From JAGTRP01 sp035255045 (GTDB lineage: Bacteria; Pseudomonadota; Gammaproteobacteria; Burkholderiales; Rhodocyclaceae): 54,808 nucleotides of DNA. Below the pieces are notes generated by a model. The model searched no databases and was not told the origin of the DNA. It saw nothing but the letters and a program-made list of their open reading frames with translations. Where the stretch lies: positions 1-54,808 of the forward strand of contig DATFAA010000041.1 in NCBI GenBank assembly GCA_035255045.1, given 5' to 3'. Both the position numbers and the translations under genes were made by a program. Position 1 is the stretch's first letter; every line of letters begins with the position of its first letter. Below, piece after piece: positions 16,440 through 24,700 of this stretch.

Positions 16440-17065
16440 TCCTGGTCGCGGTCAGCCAAAGGGTGGACACTCCCCACGGATATAACGAATGGCGGGATGG
16501 CCTGGATCAGAGATTGACCGAGTGGCTCCTGTCCATAGGCTGCATGCCTGTCCCGGTTCCCAATGCCCTTGCGTCCGCAGCCATCGGCGGCGAAGACATG
16601 TTGGCCGACTGGCTGCGGGCCATCCAACCCACCGCACTCCTGCTCTCCGGCGGCAACGACATCGGCGACCGACCGGAGCGCGACCATTCCGAAGCCCAGT
16701 TGTTGGACTGGGCCAGGGTTGGCCGGCGGCCTGTCTTGGGTCTGTGCCGAGGCATGCAAATGCTGGGCACCTGGAGTGGCGGCGCACTTCAACCGGTGTC
16801 AGGGCACGTTCGGAGTCGCCACACGCTGCAAGGCCAGATCGGCGGCGCGGCGAACAGTTTTCACAGCTTTGCCTTGTCGGCCTGCCCCCCGGACTATACG
16901 GTCATCGCCAGGGCCGACGACGGCGAGATCGAAGCAATCCGCCACAAACATCTTCCTTGGGAGGGCTGGATGTGGCACCCGGAACGGGAAGATCCGTTCG
17001 ATCTCCGAGACCAGGAACGAGCCAAAATGATTTTTAGCCAATGCCCCCCGGGGAAGAGCGAATGA
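16436..17065 (+). CDS. Class I glutamine amidotransferase-fold hydrolase (C26), candidate gamma-glutamyl-CDP-amidate hydrolase
   Basis: 209 aa. The nucleophile elbow GLCRGMQML places Cys at residue 104; HPER gives the His/Glu of the triad at 181 and 183; ALLLSGGNDIGDRP supplies the oxyanion region. This is the peptidase C26 family of stand-alone gamma-glutamyl hydrolases (PuuD-like). In the MeOPN pathway Cj1417, of the same family, removes glutamate from gamma-glutamyl-CDP-amidate to give cytidine diphosphoramidate. ATGA overlaps at both ends couple it to the kinase before and the nucleotidyltransferase after, which strongly supports one pathway. Confidence 0.83.
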   Translation: MILVAVSQRVDTPHGYNEWRDGLDQRLTEWLLSIGCMPVPVPNALASAAIGGEDMLADWLRAIQPTALLLSGGNDIGDRPERDHSEAQLLDWARVGRRPVLGLCRGMQMLGTWSGGALQPVSGHVRSRHTLQGQIGGAANSFHSFALSACPPDYTVIARADDGEIEAIRHKHLPWEGWMWHPEREDPFDLRDQERAKMIFSQCPPGKSE

Positions 17066-17793
17066 AGGCCATCATTCTTGCTGCCGGCCGCGGCAGCCGC
17101 ATGAAGAAAGCCACGGACGAAGTGCCCAAGTGCCTGGTTTCCGTCCGCGGAAAGCCCTTGCTTGACTGGCAGATAGAAGCCTTGCACCGGGGCGGGATCA
17201 ATGAGATCGCCATCGTCACTGGTTACAGGAGAGAATGCCTGCAGGGGCGCGGGCTGGTCGAATTCCACAATCCCCGGTGGGAAAACACGAACATGGTGAC
17301 CTCGCTGACCGCTGCCGAGGAATGGCTGCGCTGTGAGCCATGCATAGTCAGCTACTCGGATATTTTCTACCACGCCGAGGCAGTGACTTCGTTGATGGAA
17401 TGCCGCGCTCCGCTGGCAGTGACTTATTCCGTGAACTGGCAGGAGCTGTGGGAGGCACGGTTTGGTGACCCGCTCCTGGATGCCGAAACCTTTCGCCTGA
17501 ACGCCAATGGCTCCTTGGCGGAAATCGGTCGCCAGCCCCAGTCCCTGGCGGAGATCGAAGGGCAGTACATGGGGCTGCTGCGCATCGAGCCGAAAGGCTG
17601 GGCCGCAATCGAGGAAATTCGAAGCCAGTTACCCCCCCAGGAGCGTGACCGCCTGCACATGACGGGAACGCTGCAGAAAATCATCGAACGGGGCAGGCTG
17701 CCAATCTCGGCCGTTCCATACAGCCTGGACTGGGGCGAGGTCGATAACGAAGCCGACGTCCGTACGTACAACTCCACCCAAACAGAAGAATAG
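17062..17793 (+). CDS. Sugar-nucleotidyltransferase-fold enzyme, candidate CTP:phosphoglutamine cytidylyltransferase
   Basis: 243 aa from the ATG at 17062, overlapping the preceding stop by 4 nt. The N-terminus MKAIILAAGRGSRMKK is the nucleotide-binding signature of the NTP-transferase family; KCLVSVRGKPLLDWQIEAL and SYSDIFY (metal-binding Asp) follow. In Campylobacter Cj1416, of this fold, condenses CTP with L-glutamine phosphate. The gene order kinase-hydrolase-cytidylyltransferase here supplies the same reactions. A choline-phosphate or sugar-phosphate nucleotidyltransferase would look similar in isolation; context favours the phosphoramidate role. Confidence 0.8.
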   Translation: MKAIILAAGRGSRMKKATDEVPKCLVSVRGKPLLDWQIEALHRGGINEIAIVTGYRRECLQGRGLVEFHNPRWENTNMVTSLTAAEEWLRCEPCIVSYSDIFYHAEAVTSLMECRAPLAVTYSVNWQELWEARFGDPLLDAETFRLNANGSLAEIGRQPQSLAEIEGQYMGLLRIEPKGWAAIEEIRSQLPPQERDRLHMTGTLQKIIERGRLPISAVPYSLDWGEVDNEADVRTYNSTQTEE

Positions 17794-17799
17794 ACGGTC

Positions 17800-18648
17800 A
17801 TGACACGCTTTTGGACTTCGCCCTCCCTGGCGCCCCAGGGCACGTGGAGCAATATCCAGCGCCCAAGCATCATCGCCTGCGTGCCGGCCTACGCCGGCAG
17901 CACGTCGACCCTCAGGATGTTTCGTCGGCTGGGCGAGCCGCTGGGCTACGCGGTAAAGACCCCTGAGGACGACGAGTGGAACGCGGGCAGGGTGGGGAAT
18001 GCGAAAAATTTCTCGGATTACCAGCCCTTCAACACCATCTACTACTGGCGCTCCTTCGACGACTGCATCAACTCCCTGCGGACATCGAAGGTCTCTCTGG
18101 ACAGCTTCCGATATCTGGCGGCCTATCGCGACCCCCGCGATGTCGTGATATCGATGTTCAACAATATTGCCTACGATCATCCACTGCCGCCGGAGGAAGC
18201 GCACCAAAAGGCCTTTCTCCAGCATCGGGAGCAGGTGAGGTCCAAAGGGCTGCAGGACTTCGCCATCGCCCACACCGGCCTCTATCGCACCATGTTCTTC
18301 ACGCCCATGGAACAATTCGTCGCCATGGCGCCCAGGAACAAGCTCCTGCTCCTGAGCTATGCCAGACTCTGCCTCGATCTTTCGGGGTATGTGCGGGACA
18401 TGACCCGTCTCATGGACGTGGATCCTCCGTCGATCCTGATGGACCAGATACTTGAGACCGAGGACGTGAACAAGAAAGACAAGATGTCCTATTCCCCGTG
18501 TCACTTTCCCCGCTCGTCCCCGCTACCCGGACGTTTCCGTCGCGAACTCGACGGGACGACGATACAGAAGCTGAACGCGGAGTTTTCCGACATCCTCTCC
18601 TGGATGGCAGCGGCAGACGATCCCGAATTCAGCAGCAACTACATCTAA
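17800..18648 (+). CDS. Sulfotransferase-family protein
   Basis: 282 aa, starting 6 nt after the nucleotidyltransferase stop. PAYAGSTSTLRMFRRLG (about residues 29-45) is a variant 5'-phosphosulfate-binding loop and YRDPRDVVISMFN (about 107-120) the 3'-phosphate-binding motif of PAPS-dependent sulfotransferases. No signal peptide or membrane span is seen, so it should be cytoplasmic. Expected reaction: transfer of sulfate from PAPS to a hydroxyl of a glycan or protein. Because sulfotransferase folds recognise 3'-phosphonucleotides, use of 3'-phospho-CDP-phosphoramidate from the adjacent pathway is a speculative alternative. Confidence 0.78.
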   Translation: MTRFWTSPSLAPQGTWSNIQRPSIIACVPAYAGSTSTLRMFRRLGEPLGYAVKTPEDDEWNAGRVGNAKNFSDYQPFNTIYYWRSFDDCINSLRTSKVSLDSFRYLAAYRDPRDVVISMFNNIAYDHPLPPEEAHQKAFLQHREQVRSKGLQDFAIAHTGLYRTMFFTPMEQFVAMAPRNKLLLLSYARLCLDLSGYVRDMTRLMDVDPPSILMDQILETEDVNKKDKMSYSPCHFPRSSPLPGRFRRELDGTTIQKLNAEFSDILSWMAAADDPEFSSNYI

Positions 18649-18662
18649 GGCGAGGACACTCG

Positions 18663-21575
18663 ATGAATCCGGAAAACTTAGACAAGCTAGGTCCCCACGA
18701 TGTGATCCTGGCTGGCTACCCCGGCTCTGGCGCGGCATGGATCGGCAGCCTGCTGGTGAAGCTTGGTGTCTTCTATGTCGAGGGGTATCACGAACTCCTG
18801 CACGATCAGATGGCCCAGAAGTCGACGGTCATGCCCATCACCCGGAGGGAAAGACTTCCGATACTGCAGGGTCGCGACCGGGAAAACGTTGCCTATGCCG
18901 AACCCTATCGCGTCATCAAGACCCATTTGGAGGCCAGCCAAGTTGGCCAGCGGCCCTTCTCCAAGGTCCTGCTGCTCGTCCGCGACGGGCGCGACGCGGT
19001 GCTCTCCTATTATCACTGGCTCAAGAATTTCGGCGGCCTGGAATCCAATCTCGGTCAGTTCCTGACCCATGGCACCAAAGATGAGCCGCTGCCGCCGGCG
19101 CGTGCCTGGTCCCAGTTCTATTCGAGCTGGCTCACCCGCTCGGCCGATGTCGCTACCCACGTGGTCCGCTTCGAGGACCTGCGAAACGACCCCATGGGGG
19201 GGCTGCAGGCCATCGTCTCCTTCCTCGGCGCTTCCCGCAGCGACGCGGAGCTTGAGCAGGCCATCGAGGCATGTTCGTTCAAGGCCATGCAGCAGCAGGA
19301 GGCCCAGGCTGTCGCGCACTCGCCGGACCTGGGGCAGGGAAAGATCATGCGTCGCGGGGAAGTGGGCGAATGGAAGCATGCGCTGTCGCCGGGACTGCTG
19401 AAGGTGGTTGAACAAGACGCTGCGGCCATGCTTTCCGATTTGGGCTATCAGGATCTATCCAGTCAGGCCACAGCGGCCGGGACCAGTGCAACCGATACCG
19501 CGGCTCTGCAGCAGCCCTCCAGCACGACGACCCACGAGGCGCCATCGCCCTCGTTCGACCGGGAGGGCAGCCAGCTGGTATTCCTGATTTCCTTGCCGCG
19601 TTCCGGTTCGACTCTGCTTCAGCGTGTTCTCGGTGGCCACCCGGAGCTCCACACGGTCTCGGAGCCGTGGATCATGCTGCATCCTCTATATGCCCTGCGC
19701 TGGCGCGGAATCGAGGCGGAATACAGCGCCCCCCTTGCCCGTCAGGCGCTGCGGGACTTTCTCGACGAGTTGCCCGGGGGAGAGTCGACGTATCTGCAGG
19801 CCGTGCGGGAAATGGCCTCGGTTCTCTACGGCGCGGCCCTGCAGGGCTCCGGGAAGCGACTTTTCCTGGACAAGACTCCCCGCTATCACCACATCATCGG
19901 CGACTTGCACCGGGTCTTTCCCAAAGCCAAATTCATCTTCCTGATCCGCAATCCGCTCTCTGTCTTCGCAAGCGTCCTCGACAGCTGGTTTCAGAACAAT
20001 CCCGACGCCCTCAAGGCCACCAGCGATCACTACTGCGACCTGCGGGATGGCTGGCGCAACATCCTGGTCGGAATCCGCGAAGTCGGAGCAGCCGGGATAA
20101 CCATCCGATACGAGGACCTGGTCCAGAACCCGGAAAAGGAAGTGGAGGCCCTATGCCGCCATCTGCAGGTGCCGATGGTGCCGGCAATGATCGAATACGG
20201 GAAATCGGCTCCGCCGAAGGGCAGTTTCGGCGATCAGATTGGCGTGCCCAAGCACAGCCAGCCGGTGACCGAGTCTCTCGACAAATGGCAGCAGACCCTG
20301 GTCAGGCCGGCCAACTACCAGGCGGCCAAGGAGTATCTCGCCTACCTGGGTGACGACGTGCTTGGCCGCCTCGGATACGACAAGGCACAGCTCGACGATA
20401 TCCTCGACTCCCGCTTCCTGGAGGCGACACTGTCCTCCGAGGAATCCCTGGATTCCTTGCCCGAGGCGGTGCGCCGGGAAGCGGCCCTGACGCTCTGCGC
20501 AGAGGGGGAATCCGCTTTCGAAGCGGCGCAACTGGACACGGCAATCGAATCCCTGACGAAGGCCATCAGGATTCACCCGTCCTGCGCCCGGGCCGCCAAC
20601 GACCTCGGCGCCATCCTGTGGGCCGAAGGGGAACGCCGCATGGCGATAGGCCGCTTTGCCCAGGCGTTTGCCATGGACCCCCACGACAAGACCACCGCGC
20701 TGAATTTGTCCGATGCCTTGGCTGCCGAGGGGCGGGAAGGCGATGCCCGCGGCGTGTGCCTCCATTACCTGTCCCAGCAGCCCGACGACCAGGAAATGGT
20801 CCATCGAATCTGCACCCTGGCCGAGAGGAATGAACACGATGCCGACCCAGGTCCGGCATCATTCAAGCTGATCCCGCAATACTTCCCCGACTTCACCTAT
20901 TCGTGCCGAAGCCATTTTGCGCGCCTGGGGCTGCCGGCCGAGCACAGTGCCGAGGATATCGACAACTGCAACTTGAAAATCTACCAGGACATGCTCATGT
21001 ACCGCTTTGTCCTGGACAATTTCCCGGCGGGCTCCCGTCTCCTCGAAATCGGCGGAGGCGATTCCCGGGTTATCAGGTGGCTGAGGGACCGCTATGAGTT
21101 CTGGAACCTGGACAAACTGGAAGGGGCGGGTAACGGACTCACCGAACTGGCGGACACCAATGGTTTCCGCCTGGTTCGCGACTACATCGGGGCCTTTTCC
21201 AAGGAACTGCCGGACAACTATTTCGACGGTGTCTTCAGCCTGTCGACCCTCGAGCACGTCCCCGAAGACACCGCTACCCTGAAGGCCATTTGCGACGATA
21301 TTCACCGCATATTGAAGCCCGGCGGACTGTCGGCCCACGCCTTCGACATCTTGATGAAGGACAGCGGCTTTTGGATTCACGCCCTTATTCCGTATCTTCA
21401 CGAGCACATTCCGACGCTCAACCCGGCCAGACCCAACTGGCTGATACGTGCCGACCCGGATGCCTGGGGCATGTCACGGCAAGGCTACGAACGTCTTTGG
21501 CAGCCGATTACCAAGCAGTCGTTCAAGGAGTTCGGCGTCCCCATGTCCTATAACGTGTTCTGGCAAAAGGACTAG
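18663..21575 (+). CDS. Fusion: sulfotransferase - sulfotransferase - TPR - methyltransferase
   Basis: 970 aa from the ATG at 18663 (GAGG about 8 nt upstream; 14 nt after the previous stop). Domain 1: sulfotransferase, P-loop GYPGSGAAWIG (from residue 18) and VRDGRDAVLSYYHWLKN (from about 106). Domain 2: a second, different sulfotransferase, SLPRSGSTLLQRVLGGHPEL (from 310) and LIRNPLSVFASVLDSW (from 427). Then two to three TPR-like repeats (about 605-705), and a SAM methyltransferase (about 745-970) with LLEIGGGDSRVIRWL, FDGVFSLSTLEHVPEDT and IHRILKPGG. No membrane segment. It likely adds sulfate and methyl groups to one acceptor, perhaps docking by its TPRs to flagellin or the TPR-glycosyltransferases. 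Confidence 0.85.
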   Translation: MNPENLDKLGPHDVILAGYPGSGAAWIGSLLVKLGVFYVEGYHELLHDQMAQKSTVMPITRRERLPILQGRDRENVAYAEPYRVIKTHLEASQVGQRPFSKVLLLVRDGRDAVLSYYHWLKNFGGLESNLGQFLTHGTKDEPLPPARAWSQFYSSWLTRSADVATHVVRFEDLRNDPMGGLQAIVSFLGASRSDAELEQAIEACSFKAMQQQEAQAVAHSPDLGQGKIMRRGEVGEWKHALSPGLLKVVEQDAAAMLSDLGYQDLSSQATAAGTSATDTAALQQPSSTTTHEAPSPSFDREGSQLVFLISLPRSGSTLLQRVLGGHPELHTVSEPWIMLHPLYALRWRGIEAEYSAPLARQALRDFLDELPGGESTYLQAVREMASVLYGAALQGSGKRLFLDKTPRYHHIIGDLHRVFPKAKFIFLIRNPLSVFASVLDSWFQNNPDALKATSDHYCDLRDGWRNILVGIREVGAAGITIRYEDLVQNPEKEVEALCRHLQVPMVPAMIEYGKSAPPKGSFGDQIGVPKHSQPVTESLDKWQQTLVRPANYQAAKEYLAYLGDDVLGRLGYDKAQLDDILDSRFLEATLSSEESLDSLPEAVRREAALTLCAEGESAFEAAQLDTAIESLTKAIRIHPSCARAANDLGAILWAEGERRMAIGRFAQAFAMDPHDKTTALNLSDALAAEGREGDARGVCLHYLSQQPDDQEMVHRICTLAERNEHDADPGPASFKLIPQYFPDFTYSCRSHFARLGLPAEHSAEDIDNCNLKIYQDMLMYRFVLDNFPAGSRLLEIGGGDSRVIRWLRDRYEFWNLDKLEGAGNGLTELADTNGFRLVRDYIGAFSKELPDNYFDGVFSLSTLEHVPEDTATLKAICDDIHRILKPGGLSAHAFDILMKDSGFWIHALIPYLHEHIPTLNPARPNWLIRADPDAWGMSRQGYERLWQPITKQSFKEFGVPMSYNVFWQKD

Positions 21576-21604
21576 TTCGTCTGTCACTGGCCGATATCCG
21601 CGCT

Positions 21605-21633
21605 GGGAATTGCATCAGGTCACTGCAATTCCC
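21605..21633. terminator. Hairpin ending the modification operon
   Basis: A perfect 9-bp stem GGGAATTGC/GCAATTCCC with an 11-nt loop, in the 154-bp gap after the fusion gene. There is no strong T-run, so it may be a Rho-assisted terminator or RNA-stability element rather than a classical terminator. Confidence 0.45.
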
Positions 21634-21729
21634 CAAATTCTCCGGACGAAAGCCTTGCCCTCGTTGTAAACGGCATGGCTGGGACAGCTCATTGTTATAT
21701 TGCCGTCAAAGGCATCATCTGGATTAGCC

Positions 21730-24700
21730 ATGCTCTCCGCCAAACTTGAAAAATTGCCCATCCGCCAAAGCCGGAACGTTTACGACTACAAGGGCAATAT
21801 CCTTATCCCCGCGGCACCTGCCCAGGGAGCGCTTCCCAAGATCTCCATAGTCACCCCGTCCTTCAACCAGGGCGACTTTCTGGAGGAGTGCATTCTTTCG
21901 GTATTGGAGCAGGGCTATCCCAACCTTGAATACATCATCATGGATGGCGGCAGCACCGACCAATCCGTGGAGATCATCAAGAAGTACGAACGCTACCTCA
22001 CCTATTGGCAAAGCGAGAAGGACGCCGGCCAGTACTGGGCCATCGATGCCGGCCTCAAGAAGACGACGGGGGAAATCCAGGCCTGGCTCAACTCGGACGA
22101 CAAATACCACCCGGGAGCCTTCAAGACGGTTGCCGATACCTTCATGCGCCATCCGGAAGTCGAGTGGCTTACGGGCCGTCCGACAGTGTGGAACGCCAAG
22201 GGCGAACTGATCGACATCCGCCTTTTGCATGCGTTTTCGTTGCGCGACTATCTGGACGCCGATCAGCACACCTTCATTCAGCAGGAAAGCACCTTCTGGA
22301 GGAAGCGCCTGTGGGACAGGGCCGGAGGCAAAATTGACACATGTCTCAACTTTGCTGGGGACATGGAACTATGGCTCCGCTTCTTCCAGGAATCCGAGCT
22401 CCACGTCATAGATGCACTGCTTGGCGGCTTCCGATATCACGCCGCCCAGAAAACCGCGGCAGGCGCAGTCAAATACAGGCAGGAGGCGGACGCTCTCAGG
22501 CAACGCCCTTGGAGTGCCAAGCGCCAAGACCCGGCCACCCACCGCGAGTTCAAGGGCGAAATCGCCACCAGCCTGGTTCCCAACAACGTGGCGGGCCAAT
22601 TGCCGGCAATCAAGAGCTGGCAAAAACTGGGCTTCGAAGTCACCAGCATCAATCCTCCTGAAGAACTGCCGTTGTTGAAGGGCCACTACCCTGGCGTCCG
22701 CTTCGTGACAGCACCAAGGAATGGCAGGGCCCTGGTCGGAAAGCCGTGCATCTTCATCGATGACATGCTGGAGCACTTCAGGGACAGTGACGCCGACTTT
22801 TTCGGAATCGTCAATTCCGACATATTCCTTTGCGCCGATGACGGCTTTGCCGATTTCATCGGTCGCAACGTGGCCGACTCTTTGGTTTACGGGTCGCGGG
22901 TTGAAATAAAAGGCTATGGATCCGCCCTTGGCCGTAGCTATCACTACGGCTTCGACTATTTCTTCTTCGACAAGCGGCTGCTCGATGTCTATCCGAAATC
23001 CCGGTTCATGCTCGGGATACCCTGGTGGGATTATTGGTTTCCCTTCTATGCCGGACAAGCGGGCGTCCCGATCAAACGCGTTGACTCGTACCTCGCATTC
23101 CATGTTTCCCACCCGATCAACTATCGATTCGATCAGGTCATCTCATTCAAAGAGCACTTCCTGGAATTGGCCAGGAACTCTGAACTCCGCCAGGTAAACA
23201 GTAGAGTCGTAATCGACCCGGCCGCCGACGATGCCAGCGAAAAGATAACCGTCAATCTGGACCATGTGACCGACATGGTCCGCCAGCTTATCGAACGCTA
23301 TTCCTCCTCCATAAGATACGAAACTCCCTACGCGGAGTTCACGCGCATCAGCCTCGGGGCGCCGGCTCAGTCGGCTCCCTACCGCGTTAGCGCCATAGTC
23401 TCGACTTATGCCTCGGAATCATTCATTGGTGGCTGCCTGGAGAACCTTTTAAGCCAGACCATTGCGGACCAGCTGGAGATCATCGTCATCGACGCCAATT
23501 CTCCCGAGGGTGAAAAATCGATCGTTGAAAAATTCCAGGCACGCCACGGCAATATCCGCTACGTCCGCACGCCGGAGAGGATCGGCGTCTACGCCGCCTG
23601 GAATATGGCTGTCCGCATGGCGACGGGCGCCTATCTGGTGTCGTGCAGTACAAACGACAGATTGCGTCCCAACGCCCTAGAGATCATGGCCCGGGTCCTT
23701 GATGAGGAACCGGAAGTGGCCATCACCTACGGACACAGCTATCTGACCCGCAGGCCCCATGAAGGCTGGGATAACTTCACCTATTCGGGCGAGTACATAT
23801 GGCCGGAATACAGCTACCGGTCTTTGCTTACAAGTCCCGCTGTCGGACCTCATCCGATGTGGAGGCGTCGTCTCCACGACGAATTGGGTTACTTCAACGA
23901 GGAATACACCGCGATCAGCGATCAGGACTTCTGGCTGAGGGTGGGTGCTCGTTACGCCATGCGATCCCTGTCGGACTTTACCGGCCTATACCTGGTCAGC
24001 GAGGACTCCCTTTCCGGGAACAAAGCCCGAGCCCAGACGGAGTACCGGCAGATTGTCGAAGCCCATCGGCGCGCCTATGCCTATGACCAGTGGCAGGAGA
24101 GCAGGTATTTCACCAAGGGCATGGGAAAGCGTTTCGATGCGCTGTTGGAGGAACGGGCTGCCAAACCGGCCTTCACGTATTTCATTCGCCATACTTCCCC
24201 TGGTTTCGAGGCATTGGCAACGACGATCCGTTCCCTCACTTCCCAGCTCTATGCTGAACTCAAGCTGGTGGTGCTGTCTCCCGTCGCTGCCCCTCCGGGC
24301 ATCGTAGGTGATCGAATCGGCTGGGCCAAATGCCCCGTTGACGAGTGGGCCGCCGCAGTCAACCAGGTCCTCCCCAAAGTCGCCACCGGCAATAGCGATC
24401 AGTGGTTCAGTGTTCTGCAAGATGGAGATGAACTCGCAGACCGGGCTCTGCTCATGTTCGCGGAAACCATACATACCCATCCCGACCTGCGCATTCTCTA
24501 CTGCGACGAAGACGAAGCCGCCCCGATCACCGGCTTCTCTTCTCCGCATTTCAAGCCCCCACTGGATCCGGACCGCCTCCTGGCGACGCCCTATATCGGC
24601 GAAACCCTGGTCCTCAAGGCGTCCCACTTCACGGAGCAAGGCGGTTTCTACAACGGTTATCCGGCGGCCGAACATTACGACTTGCTATTGCGGACCCTGG

